Origin: DATADF01 sp046263155
GTDB taxonomy: Bacteria; Actinomycetota; CADDZG01; WHSQ01
DNA: 37,513 nucleotides
Direction of reading: 5' to 3'
Assembly (NCBI GenBank): GCA_046263155.1
Contig: JBHELF010000102.1
Location: 1 to 37,513 of the forward strand
The notes below the pieces were generated by a model. The model was not told the DNA's origin and did no database searches. It saw only the letters and a list, made by a program, of their open reading frames with translations. Shown piece after piece: positions 1-10,236 of this stretch (the first letter of the stretch is position 1; each line of letters starts with the position of its first letter). Made by a program: the position numbers and the translations under genes.

Positions 1-198
1 ACGGGATCCATCGAGGCCACCGTCTTCGACGGCTCCGGCGAGCTCGTAGCCCGCTGGTTGGGCCGGCGGGCTCTCTCAGGGATCAGATTGGGGACCGGTC
101 TGATCATCGAAGGCGTGACCGGCGTCGGGGACGACGGAGAACTCGTCGTTTTGAACCCCGACTACGAGCTTGTGCCCGGCCCGGAACACGGTGAATGA
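1..198 (+). CDS. OB-fold nucleic-acid-binding protein, C-terminal part
   Basis: The reading frame is open from the first base and stops with TGA at 196-198, giving 65 C-terminal residues. The pattern of a small acidic beta-barrel (EATVFDGSGELVARWLGRR, then a GTGLIIEG turn and ending VLNPDYELV) matches the small OB-fold proteins that actinobacteria encode beside potassium/APC transporter genes (the Rv2694c type). The next gene starts only 10 bases on, so the two are probably co-transcribed. The start lies outside the window. Role in the cell is unknown for this family; nucleic acid binding is inferred from the fold only. Confidence 0.7.
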   Translation, partial: TGSIEATVFDGSGELVARWLGRRALSGIRLGTGLIIEGVTGVGDDGELVVLNPDYELVPGPEHGE

Positions 199-208
199 CG
201 GCAACTAG

Positions 209-2464
209 ATGAGCAAGGCCCAGGCAGTTCTCAAGCGGGTAGTCCTAGGTCGGCCGATGTCCTCCGGCGAGCTCGGGCACACGCTGCTGCCGAAGACCAT
301 TGCTCTCCCGGTGTTCTCGTCGGATCCCCTGTCATCCGTTACCTACGCGACGCAGGAGATCTTGCTCGTGCTCGGCCTTGCGGGTGTAGCGGCGCTCCAC
401 TTGGTCGTCCCCATCTCGATGGCGGTTGCCGCTCTCCTCGCGATCGTCGTGACCTCGTACCGCCAAACGGTCAAGGCCTATCCAACCGGTGGAGGCGCGT
501 ATCGAGTGGCCCGCGAGAACCTGGGCATGACGGCAGGGCTGCTCGCGGCGTCGGCGCTATTGATCGATTACGTGTTGACGGTGGCGGTCTCCGTCGTCGC
601 CGGCGTCGACGCGATCGTCTCGGCGGCTCACGGGCTGGCCGATCAAAGAGTGGGTCTGGCGGTCGGCTTCGTGGGATTTGTGGCGGTTATGAATCTCAGA
701 GGAGTCAAAGAATCGGGCGTGTTCTTCGCGATCCCGACCTACGGATTCGTGGCATCTATCTATCTCATGATCGCGACGGGACTGGTCGATTGCCTCGGAG
801 GTTGCCCACAGGCGGAAAGCGCGGGCGCTCATCTGCCGGTCGAGCAGGGCCTGACCTTCTTCTTGGTGCTGAAGGCCTTCTCCGCGGGAACGACGGCCCT
901 TACCGGTGTGGAAGCGATCTCGGACGGGGTCCCCGCCTTCCGCTACCCCCAGTCGAAGAACGCGGCCACCACGCTGACGATCATGGGCGCCATCTCAATC
1001 ACGATGTTCCTAGGGATCTCGTGGCTCGCACGTCACACAGGTGTCGTCTTTACCGAACATGAAACCAAGACGGTCGTCGCCCAGATCGCGGACTCGGTCT
1101 TCACCGGTGGGCCGTTCTTCTACGTCGTGCAGGTCATGTCGGCTGCGATCCTGATCCTGGCCGCCAACACTGCTTACCAGGACTTCCCTCGACTGTCGTC
1201 GATCCTCGCCGGCGATCGCTTCATGCCTCGGCAATTCATGAACCGGGGCGACCGCTTGGTCTTCTCGAACGGAATCATCATTCTCTCGGTTCTCGCTGCA
1301 TTGCTGATCGTCGCCTTCGACGCCGAATTGAATCGACTGATCCAGCTATACCTCGTCGGAGTCTTCATCTCGTTCACCCTGTCGCAGAGCGGCATGGTGC
1401 TGCGACAGCGCAAGACGCGACCAGCTGGATGGCGACGCATCGCGATGATCAGCGGCTTCGGCGCGCTGGTGACGGGCATCGTCCTCTGCGTCGTTGTAGC
1501 GACGAAGTTCCTCGAGGGGGCATGGATCGTCATCTTGTCCATCCCAATCGTGATGTTCTTCATGCGCTCCATCTACCGGCACTACCAGGCGGTGCGCCGC
1601 GAGTTAGCCCACCCGCAACGGCGACCGCCCGATCTGCGCGCCGGCAACCAACACATGGTGATCCTGATCGAACGCGTCGATTCCGCGGTAGCGCGCGCCG
1701 TTGGATACGCGCGGGCGATGCGACCGGCCGACATCTCCGCGGTGTCATTCGATCGCGCGGTGGGCGGGGGCTGGGCGCGGGTGGCTCCCGACATACCTCT
1801 GGAGATTCTTGCGGATGATGGAGCGCGGCAAGTTCGGGCCCGGCTCAAGGAACAGCGCCAAGGATTGCCGGAACACGACTTCTTAACGCTAGTCGTGCCC
1901 GAGATTCTGGAGTCGCGCAGCCTCATGGAGTTGTTCAAGCACCCTGGACGCCAGACCTTGAAGGCGAGTCTTCTGGGCGTAGAGGGCGTGCAGGTCATGA
2001 ACATCCCCGTCGTGCGAGAGGACATCGATCACACACTGAATCAGGCGCACGAACCGGTTCGCAACTACGTATGTGTGCTGGTCTCCGGAGTCCACAACGC
2101 CACGCTTCAGGCGGTCGAGTACGCGGAGACGTTGCAGGCCACCGACATTCGCGCCGTTTCGTTCTCTTTCGATCCCGAGCAGACCGAAAAGCTCGGCAAC
2201 GAGTGGCTCGCCGCGGAGATTCCCCACCCCCTGGAGATCCAGGACTCGCCCTTCAGGGATATCGGAATCTCGCTAGTGCATTACGTAAAGCAGTTCCGGC
2301 CCGACGGCATCAACCGAGTCGTCACCGTGGTGTTACCGGAATTCGTCGTCCACCACCGCCGCCATCAGATCCTGCACAACCAAACGGCTTTGATAGTCAA
2401 ACGCCGGATGCTGTTCGAGACCGGCGTGGTGATGGTGAGCGTGCCCTACCATCTCGCGGAATAA
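209..2464 (+). CDS. APC-superfamily permease with duplicated cytoplasmic C-terminal domain
   Basis: 751 residues. The N-terminal two thirds (about 30-470) contain some twelve hydrophobic segments and the family signature PVFSSDPLSSVTYATQEI, as in Rv2690c-type amino acid/potassium permeases of the inner membrane. After the last segment comes a soluble tail of about 270 residues. Its halves resemble each other: HMVILIERVDSAVARAVGYA...ADISAVSFD followed by LTLVVPEI, and NYVCVLVSGVHNATLQAVEYA...TDIRAVSFSFD followed by VTVVLPEF. Both halves have the look of a universal-stress-protein-like alpha/beta domain, so the tail is a tandem duplication. Substrate cannot be told from sequence. The start ATG lies 10 bases after the OB-fold gene, with no strong Shine-Dalgarno, which fits translational coupling. 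It converges on hppA. Confidence 0.85.
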   Translation: MSKAQAVLKRVVLGRPMSSGELGHTLLPKTIALPVFSSDPLSSVTYATQEILLVLGLAGVAALHLVVPISMAVAALLAIVVTSYRQTVKAYPTGGGAYRVARENLGMTAGLLAASALLIDYVLTVAVSVVAGVDAIVSAAHGLADQRVGLAVGFVGFVAVMNLRGVKESGVFFAIPTYGFVASIYLMIATGLVDCLGGCPQAESAGAHLPVEQGLTFFLVLKAFSAGTTALTGVEAISDGVPAFRYPQSKNAATTLTIMGAISITMFLGISWLARHTGVVFTEHETKTVVAQIADSVFTGGPFFYVVQVMSAAILILAANTAYQDFPRLSSILAGDRFMPRQFMNRGDRLVFSNGIIILSVLAALLIVAFDAELNRLIQLYLVGVFISFTLSQSGMVLRQRKTRPAGWRRIAMISGFGALVTGIVLCVVVATKFLEGAWIVILSIPIVMFFMRSIYRHYQAVRRELAHPQRRPPDLRAGNQHMVILIERVDSAVARAVGYARAMRPADISAVSFDRAVGGGWARVAPDIPLEILADDGARQVRARLKEQRQGLPEHDFLTLVVPEILESRSLMELFKHPGRQTLKASLLGVEGVQVMNIPVVREDIDHTLNQAHEPVRNYVCVLVSGVHNATLQAVEYAETLQATDIRAVSFSFDPEQTEKLGNEWLAAEIPHPLEIQDSPFRDIGISLVHYVKQFRPDGINRVVTVVLPEFVVHHRRHQILHNQTALIVKRRMLFETGVVMVSVPYHLAE

Positions 2465-2529
2465 CGCCTCTCAAAACGCCGAGTTTGTACTCAGTCGCGC
2501 TATTCGAGTCTGATTACCGACTCAACGCA

Positions 2530-4779
<2,250 letters not shown>

Positions 4780-4822
4780 GACCTTCCTTTCTGTTCGCGT
4801 GACGCAGCGATCACTCTTGGTT

Positions 4823-5503
4823 TCATGCCGACTTCTCTTCCCCGACGCCCTCGCGACTGACGAAGATCTGCCGGGCGACTTTCTCTCCGATCGTCCGTTC
4901 CTGGCCCTCGACGCGCAGAAGAAGAGGCCCATCGAAGGGGTGCTTTTCGCGTACCTCGACTCGCACACCCGGTCGCAACCCCAACTGGTCGAGAAACGCA
5001 ACGACCTCGGGATCCGTAGAACCCGGCACCGCCACGATCGCGACGTCCCCGGGCTCCAGCGCGTACAGAGGAGGCATTGTCGGAATATCGCTGACATCGC
5101 GTTCCGGGATCGGAAATCCGTGGGGACACGTCGAAGGGCGATTGAGCGCAATGAACAAACGCTCCTCGACCTCGAGGGGGAGATCGTGCTCAAACGTCCC
5201 CGCGAGACGGTCGGCCTCGTTCCAGGCGTAACCGAGCATGTCCGAGAGAAAACGCTCCACGATGCGGTGGCGACGGATGGCCGCGACCGCCAGACGACGA
5301 CCGGTCTTCGTCAATTCGACTCCGTGGTAGGGCTTGTGCTCGAGGAGTCCGCGCTCCGCCAGTCGCTTCACGGCCGCGGTCACCGTTCCCGGAGTCAGAT
5401 GGAGGGTGTCCGCGAGGGCCCCCGTGTGGGCCGCGCCGCCCTTACTCAGACGGTAGACGGCCTTCAGCAGCTCGCGGTCGGATTTCGAAGGTGGCTCTTT
5501 CAT
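4823..5503 (-). CDS. DtxR/MntR/IdeR-family metal-dependent regulator with FeoA-like domain
   Basis: 226 residues. The N-terminal winged helix (about 1-65, TGALADTLHLTPGTVTAAVKRL as recognition region) is followed by a dimerisation/metal domain with HRIVERFL and EHDLPLEVEERL, then an SH3-like FeoA domain (about 145-215). These proteins repress transport genes when loaded with Fe2+ or Mn2+. The metal region differs from textbook IdeR: where IdeR has H-EEACRWEH, this protein reads NEADRLAGTFEH, so one histidine ligand is Asn and about four residues are inserted. The preferred metal is therefore uncertain. The gene sits between the RsbV/RsbW pair and hppA, all minus strand; a promoter with an inverted repeat lies just upstream at 5519-5552. 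Confidence 0.85.
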   Translation of the reverse strand: MKEPPSKSDRELLKAVYRLSKGGAAHTGALADTLHLTPGTVTAAVKRLAERGLLEHKPYHGVELTKTGRRLAVAAIRRHRIVERFLSDMLGYAWNEADRLAGTFEHDLPLEVEERLFIALNRPSTCPHGFPIPERDVSDIPTMPPLYALEPGDVAIVAVPGSTDPEVVAFLDQLGLRPGVRVEVREKHPFDGPLLLRVEGQERTIGEKVARQIFVSREGVGEEKSA

Positions 5504-5518
5504 GATTTGAGGCGCCCG

Positions 5519-5552
5519 AACCTATCTTTTGTGCGGTCAAAACGTCAACCGC
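5519..5552 (-). promoter_or_regulatory. Promoter and candidate operator for the DtxR-type regulator/hppA unit
   Basis: On the minus strand a TTGACG -35 box (5543-5548) is followed after 18 bases by TAGGTT (5519-5524), 15 bases before the regulator's ATG. The -35 box lies inside an inverted repeat with arms GCGGT (5533-5537) and ACCGC (5548-5552). The arrangement suits autorepression, but the sequence is not a recognisable DtxR or MntR consensus. Promoter call is moderate, operator call weaker. Confidence 0.45.
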
Positions 5553-5556
5553 CTGG

Positions 5557-5952
5557 CTAGAGATGAAGTTCCAGGCGAGCGAGCATTCCTCCGTCGGGAG
5601 CCGGGCCATAACGCCACGCGTCCACAAGGCTCTCGATCAGGCTGAGAGACAGCACCAGGCGTGAGGGGATTCCCTGGCTATCGGCCAGGTCGATGGGATC
5701 GTCCAATTCGTGTCCCCCGTGGGCCACCTCGACGATCACCCGATCGTCCTCACGAGCGAACGTCACTGAGACCGGGTCCGCCGATGCCGCCTCCTCATGA
5801 GCAAGCACGGCATTGGCACAGGCCTCGGAGACTGCGATCTTCAGTTCGTCAATGCGTTCTTCGTCCATCCCCTCGACGCGCGCCAGGGACCCGACGGCCA
5901 GCCGGACTACGGCGACATAGGCAGAGCGAGCGGGGATCTGAAGTTTGACCAT
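5557..5952 (-). CDS. RsbW/SpoIIAB-like serine kinase/anti-sigma factor (HATPase fold)
   Basis: 131 residues. ELKIAVSEACANAVLAH (about 36-52) is the N-box of GHKL-type anti-sigma kinases, with Glu43 and Asn47 in the catalytic places. Such proteins bind and inhibit a sigma factor and phosphorylate an STAS antagonist. The later ATP-binding boxes are poor: the usual V-x-D-x-G-x-G is VEVAHGGHEL, and the usual G-x-G-L loop is replaced by SRLVLSLSLIESLVD. Nucleotide binding may thus be weak. It follows the STAS gene by 18 bases, the normal partner order, but no sigma factor gene follows; the next gene is the DtxR-type regulator 53 bases on. The target sigma factor must be encoded elsewhere. Confidence 0.8.
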   Translation of the reverse strand: MVKLQIPARSAYVAVVRLAVGSLARVEGMDEERIDELKIAVSEACANAVLAHEEAASADPVSVTFAREDDRVIVEVAHGGHELDDPIDLADSQGIPSRLVLSLSLIESLVDAWRYGPAPDGGMLARLELHL

Positions 5953-5970
5953 GGGGAAGTTTGGGGGGGC

Positions 5971-6318
5971 CTACTCAGCCGGGCGTATGTCGGTCGCTTC
6001 CTCCACCGAAGCGTGAATAGGAAATACCTTGGTGAGACCGGTGATCTTGAAGATTTTCAGAATCTTGTCCTGAGTACACACGAGAGCAAGGCTCCCTTCG
6101 TGAGCCTTAACTCGCTTCAGCGCTCCGACCAGGACACCGAGTCCGGTGGAATCGAGAAAATCGACGCCCTCGAGGTTCACGACCACGTTGTAGGAGCCCT
6201 CGGAGACCAGCTCGATGAGCTTCTCTCGGAGTTTTGGCGCCGTGTAGACGTCGATCTCGCCCTTCACGTCCACGACTGCATGAGCATTCGATTTACGGAC
6301 GTCGAGCCCCAGCTCCAT
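5971..6318 (-). CDS. STAS-domain anti-sigma factor antagonist (RsbV/SpoIIAA-like)
   Basis: 115 residues, the usual length for a single STAS domain. The signature GVDFLDSTGLGVLVGAL contains the phosphorylatable serine (Ser57) followed by Thr. In partner-switching systems the unphosphorylated form captures the RsbW-type kinase and frees a sigma factor. A perfect AAGGAGG ribosome site (6329-6335 on the minus strand) lies 10 bases from the ATG. A TATAAAT sequence further upstream (6369-6375) could be its -10 box. It heads the minus-strand run that continues with the RsbW-like gene. Confidence 0.88.
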   Translation of the reverse strand: MELGLDVRKSNAHAVVDVKGEIDVYTAPKLREKLIELVSEGSYNVVVNLEGVDFLDSTGLGVLVGALKRVKAHEGSLALVCTQDKILKIFKITGLTKVFPIHASVEEATDIRPAE

Positions 6319-6459
6319 CGCTGTAAATCCTCCTTGCTCTGCTAAAGGCGGCCCATCCTACTCCCGACATTTATACGAAAGGGGCATGGCAATATCCGTC
6401 GGCTCGAGGTCAGGGCTGTTTACCCTCAACGCGGCGGACTCATTCGGAGGCTAGGCAAC
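6319..6459. promoter_or_regulatory. Divergent intergenic region between rsbV-like and LCP-unit genes
   Basis: 141 bases hold the control signals of two divergent units. The minus strand shows TATAAAT at 6369-6375 and the AAGGAGG site of the STAS gene. The plus strand shows CGGAGG at 6445-6450, nine bases before a TTG start. I could not identify convincing -35 boxes. Confidence 0.4.
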
Positions 6460-7062
6460 TTGAGCATTTTGCGGGCGGGAAACCGCGAGTGGGCTCTATA
6501 CATATTTGTGGGTGCGGTACTCATCGCGCTGTGCCTCGCGGTGGTCTACCTCGAGCCGGTAAAGCCCTCCTCGGCTGTTGGAATAGCAACAGCCTCAACA
6601 GCAGGCGATGCGGCAATCAAGCAAGCGCCGTGGCGGATCGGTATTCACCCGGCCGGCGTCACGCGGCGCTTGGACGAGAGAGCCAGAGCGCGACTTAAGG
6701 CCCAGGGCAAGCAGCTCCGAGCTCTGGTTCGCGAGACCTACGACGCGCTTTTCCTGCAGCCATCGAACCTTCCAGAAATAGTCCGCGTCCGCTTTGTCGG
6801 CAGTGCCGGTTCGGCGTTCCTGAGATCGGAAGCGGGCCTTCCGAAGGACTCGACGAATGTTCGGGCTCTCACACGCCGCGCTCGGCTAGGGATACAGGCG
6901 CCCAACGCGCGCCACGCGGCCGGTCAAGTTTGGGTTGTGGTCAAGACCACAGTGAACGGCAAGCCCATCCGCCTCAGGCACAGGTCGACTCTCTGGCTTC
7001 GACGTGGGTCGTCGACCTGGAAAGTGGTCGCCTTCGAGATCGATCAGGAGAGGGTCCGATGA
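6460..7062 (+). CDS. Membrane-anchored hypothetical protein, coupled to LCP gene
   Basis: 200 residues from a TTG start supported by CGGAGG nine bases upstream. One transmembrane segment (about 12-31, ALYIFVGAVLIALCLAVVYL) anchors an otherwise basic extracytoplasmic domain of mixed alpha/beta character ending WKVVAFEIDQERVR. I do not recognise the family. The last bases overlap the LCP gene start as ATGA, so the two are translated together and the protein may assist cell-wall polymer attachment; that role is inference from position only. The frame holds GC-rich codons like its neighbours. Confidence 0.7.
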   Translation: MSILRAGNREWALYIFVGAVLIALCLAVVYLEPVKPSSAVGIATASTAGDAAIKQAPWRIGIHPAGVTRRLDERARARLKAQGKQLRALVRETYDALFLQPSNLPEIVRVRFVGSAGSAFLRSEAGLPKDSTNVRALTRRARLGIQAPNARHAAGQVWVVVKTTVNGKPIRLRHRSTLWLRRGSSTWKVVAFEIDQERVR

Positions 7063-7943
7063 GGAAGCTGGCAGCCGCCCTCGGCGGATGGCTTCTCCTC
7101 TCAACTGCGCTGGTATCACTCCTCGGGAGCCATTCACCGTCGGAAGCGGCCTCGATAGCCGCCGGTCGGGTGCATGCCAGATTTCAACCGGAGAAGGGAA
7201 AGATCTTCGTTCTCGTTATCGGGAACGATGCGCGCAGCGGGAATCCCAATTCCGTACGTGCGGACGCAATACACATAGTCGGAATCGACACGCGGACGTT
7301 GAAGGGGGGCATTCTCAACTTCCCCCGCGACTCCTGGGTCCCGATTCCCGGCTACGGCACACGCCGAATTAACGAGGCACTGCAGTACGGCGGGCCGCGC
7401 CTGCTCGCGCAGACGCTCGAGAGGATGACCGGCATCCGTCTCGATTACTGGGTAATGACCGGCTTCGAGGGATTCGAGGCGATCATCCGAAAGATCGGAG
7501 GCGTCGAGCTTCGAATCCCATTCAACGTCTACGACCCGACCGGCTCCGGCGCGAACCTGAAGAAGGGTCGTCAGCATATGGGCGCACGAAAGTCACTGGC
7601 ATACGTTCGCACTCGGCACTCGTTCCCCCGCGGTGACATCGACAGGACCGGGAATCAAGCCCTCTATCTCTTGGCTCTTCTCCGCGAGCTCCGCGATCAA
7701 GTCAGGTCGAGCCCCGCGGCTCTTCTTCGCTGGATAGCGGCGACGGGCGAGCACACACGACACGACATCCCCCCTGCCGAGCTCTTTCGGCTGGGTGTTC
7801 TCGCCTCGCAAGTACGAGCCCGATCCGTGCACAGCGTCACAGTTCCCGTCACCACCGGTTCGGCCGGTTCAGCGAGCGTCGTTTTCATTTCGTCCTCGGC
7901 GCAGCAGATCTACAAGCGCTTCGCGCGCACCGGTCGGCTCTAG
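7059..7943 (+). CDS. LytR-CpsA-Psr (LCP) family cell-wall glycopolymer ligase
   Basis: 294 residues, starting with an ATG that overlaps the previous stop codon. A signal-anchor (about 1-25) precedes the LCP domain. Visible landmarks are IGNDARSGNPNSVRADAIHI (the conserved Asp/Arg strand), LNFPRDSWVPIPGYG, TRRINEAL and RTRHSFPRGDIDRTGNQ, the arginine-rich pyrophosphate-lipid-binding motif. LCP enzymes transfer polymers from a lipid pyrophosphate carrier to peptidoglycan outside the membrane. Its stop codon overlaps the stop of the convergent M2 peptidase gene (CTAG at 7940-7943). Confidence 0.92.
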   Translation: MRKLAAALGGWLLLSTALVSLLGSHSPSEAASIAAGRVHARFQPEKGKIFVLVIGNDARSGNPNSVRADAIHIVGIDTRTLKGGILNFPRDSWVPIPGYGTRRINEALQYGGPRLLAQTLERMTGIRLDYWVMTGFEGFEAIIRKIGGVELRIPFNVYDPTGSGANLKKGRQHMGARKSLAYVRTRHSFPRGDIDRTGNQALYLLALLRELRDQVRSSPAALLRWIAATGEHTRHDIPPAELFRLGVLASQVRARSVHSVTVPVTTGSAGSASVVFISSSAQQIYKRFARTGRL

Positions 7944-9517
7944 ACACTCCCTCCGACCCACTCGGCGAAAGGCTTCACCGAGAGCGCGCTTCCCAAGGAA
8001 CCCTCGATGAGAGCATCCCAGCGCATCAGATTGCCGGGTCCGAAGAAACGCCTCTTCAACAGATCTCCTGCCGCGGGCGAGTCGACCATCCCGCCGGCTT
8101 CGCGTTGCAGTGTGGACTCGATCTGCTTAGCGAGGATCTCGCCTAGTAAGTAGTTGTGGTAGTAGACCGGCGCGCTGGCTATATGGATTTTCGCCGCCCA
8201 ATCCGAAGCGTGGGAATCGGGCGGATTAACCAACTGGAATCTCTCGACAAGTTCCCACCACAGACGATCGAGGTCGGATTCCGGATCTGAGTACAGCTCG
8301 CGCTCGAAATGGCTCATGACCAGCACCCATCGAGCGAAGAGCAGGCTCTCGGTTGCTTCAACCTTTTGAAGCTGCGGAGCCAGCTCCCGGAGCTCCGCGT
8401 CGGCAACTCCGGCGATCTGACTCAGCCACCCCGCGTCACGGACCCAACGACCCGAAAGAATGGCTATTGCCTCGGTAGTGAAGGTGTGGGCAGGCGTGCG
8501 AAGCAGATAGGGCAGATCCTCGGAGATGCTCACGTCGTACGCCGCGTGCCCGCACTCGTGAAGCATCGTGGTAGTCCACCGTTCATCGGGGACGACGTTC
8601 GCCAGAATGCGCACGTCTCGACTGCGATCGATATTGATGCAGAACGCATGCTGGCTCTTCTTCTCACGTGGGTAGAGATCGCTGGCCGCCAGAACTTCTG
8701 AGAGATCGATGTTCACACCAGAGAACGTCCGGGCCGCAAGTTCCGGCGGCGATTGATCCGAAACAAGACGATCGAGCGTCACTCCACCGTCCGGGGGCAG
8801 GCTCTGGAAGAACGGATCCGCGTAATGCCATGGGTAGACCGTGTCCACCTCAAAACGCGCTGCAAGCTTCGCATCGAGATCGCGCTTGAAGCGTGTGAAG
8901 GGTTCCTCGGTGAATCTAGCTACGTCGTCGAGGAGCCCAAAGAGCCACTCTTCCGATAATTCCTCGAGCTCCAGCGACATCCGGTAGAAGTCGGCAAAAC
9001 CGCGCTCGTGAGCGGCCTTGTTCCGCAACCGAGCTAACTCGCGTACCCGGCCCGCGACCAGACCACCGATCTCCTTCGAGGCCCTCCATACTCTTTGTCG
9101 AAGTGGCTCGTCATCCGAGGTCTTCAGGACCTGGTCGATCTCGTTGTCGCTCAGATTCTTCCCATCCACCTCGGGCCTGTAGCTGGCGAACTCACCCTCG
9201 ACCGCGGTGGATAGCTCCACGATCTGAGAACGTAGGGCTTCGTCCATCTGATCCTCAGTCATCGACAGGCGGAGGACCTCAAGCTGACGCCGCAAGATCG
9301 GATCGTGCAACGGCTGGTCCAGAGCATCGAGGACCTGCTCGTAGGCGACGGGGTCACCCTTGGCGCGCCGTAGGTTCAGCTCGGTGTCCGCTCGCCGAGA
9401 TTCACTTTCGGCCCCGGCTTCGATCTGCGAGTCCCAATACGCCTTGAGAAAGTCGATCTCAAGCTCGCGGTGCTCATCCTCGAGCCGCGCGACCAGCGTG
9501 TGAGGCGCGTTCGCCAC
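7940..9517 (-). CDS. M2-family (ACE-like) zinc metallopeptidase
   Basis: 525 residues, almost wholly alpha-helical. The zinc motif HECGH is at residues 320-324, with TTEAIAILSGRWV supplying the downstream glutamate, and the late signature APVYYHNYLLGEILAKQI is typical of peptidyl-dipeptidase A relatives. No signal peptide is visible, so a cytoplasmic peptidase is likely. GTG start with AAAGGAGGGGG directly before it. It lies 29 bases downstream of the TadG/VanY gene on the same strand, so it could be the last gene of the Tad unit, or simply run on from it. M2 rather than M3 is chosen on the YYHNYLLGE signature. Confidence 0.85.
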   Translation of the reverse strand: MANAPHTLVARLEDEHRELEIDFLKAYWDSQIEAGAESESRRADTELNLRRAKGDPVAYEQVLDALDQPLHDPILRRQLEVLRLSMTEDQMDEALRSQIVELSTAVEGEFASYRPEVDGKNLSDNEIDQVLKTSDDEPLRQRVWRASKEIGGLVAGRVRELARLRNKAAHERGFADFYRMSLELEELSEEWLFGLLDDVARFTEEPFTRFKRDLDAKLAARFEVDTVYPWHYADPFFQSLPPDGGVTLDRLVSDQSPPELAARTFSGVNIDLSEVLAASDLYPREKKSQHAFCINIDRSRDVRILANVVPDERWTTTMLHECGHAAYDVSISEDLPYLLRTPAHTFTTEAIAILSGRWVRDAGWLSQIAGVADAELRELAPQLQKVEATESLLFARWVLVMSHFERELYSDPESDLDRLWWELVERFQLVNPPDSHASDWAAKIHIASAPVYYHNYLLGEILAKQIESTLQREAGGMVDSPAAGDLLKRRFFGPGNLMRWDALIEGSLGSALSVKPFAEWVGGSV

Positions 9518-9546
9518 TCCCCCTCCTTTACGTGGACCTCGGCATC

Positions 9547-10236
9547 CTAACGAGGAGCAGAGACGGAACCTTGTGAAGATCGCGACCCCTGTAATTCAAA
9601 GTGCCAGGGCTCGTTAGGCAGCGGTCGGTACATCGGAAGCCCAAGCTGATCGATCAGACGTACGGCGGTTTCCAGATCCCCACCTAGATCAACGGCCAGA
9701 CCCCTTTCGTGCATAGATGCTCCCGGGCGCGCGACCCAGTCGTCCGCGATCTCTGGATCGCCGTAGCGAGCCAACGCGTCCTTCCATAGCTCGGCCTGCC
9801 GATCCCGTGAGCGATACCCCGACACGAGGTAGAGGGAGCCCTTCGCGGCACGGAGCAGTTCGTCGACGGCGCGCTGCAGCTCGAGATTCAAGCCGTTTGT
9901 GGAGACGACCATGGCAGGGCCGAATGCCGTGGGATCGATCACTGCACGAGCTCGCGCCAGAACGTCGTCGACTTGAACCATCACTTGCATCGCCGTATCT
10001 CCGACGCGACAGACACACTCGATAAGACGCGCACCGTTGAGTTCCGCGTACTGCCGAGCTATCAGTTCCGGCGCGCCGGAACCGTAGGGGCCCGACTCGG
10101 CTACCGCGCCGAGCGCAGCGGCGTCCGCGGCTAGCTGGGCCCGCATCTTCGTCGTGGACGCGTCGGCGATATCTCGGGCTAATACCGCGCCTGCCAACGT
10201 CAGGGATACCGAGAGAGCGGCAACGATCAGAGTCAT
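9547..10236 (-). CDS. TadG-like pilus protein fused to a VanY-type D,D-carboxypeptidase
   Basis: 229 residues. Residues 1-90 resemble the short Rv3654c-type TadE/G-like proteins: one N-terminal hydrophobic helix followed by RAQLAADAAALGAVAES and a small extracellular domain with CVCRVGD. Residues 120-215 are a peptidase M15/VanY domain with SGYRSRDRQAELW, SMHERGLAVDL and EPWHFE. All zinc ligands (His176, Asp183, His212) and the catalytic Glu209 are present, so it should be active on peptidoglycan stem peptides outside the membrane. Start ATG overlaps the TadE stop codon. The fusion puts a wall hydrolase at the pilus exit site, which is a reasonable guess at its purpose. Confidence 0.85.
   Translation of the reverse strand: MTLIVAALSVSLTLAGAVLARDIADASTTKMRAQLAADAAALGAVAESGPYGSGAPELIARQYAELNGARLIECVCRVGDTAMQVMVQVDDVLARARAVIDPTAFGPAMVVSTNGLNLELQRAVDELLRAAKGSLYLVSGYRSRDRQAELWKDALARYGDPEIADDWVARPGASMHERGLAVDLGGDLETAVRLIDQLGLPMYRPLPNEPWHFELQGSRSSQGSVSAPR

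Noticed and set aside
2506..2523. GAGTC/GACTC hairpin between the permease and hppA as terminator
   Set aside because: Only a five-base stem with an eight-base loop and no T-run; it could be chance.
4780..5193. N-terminal extension of hppA by 138 residues
   Set aside because: It overlaps the regulator gene, and the residues do not look like a membrane protein; a strong ribosome site lies at the later ATG.
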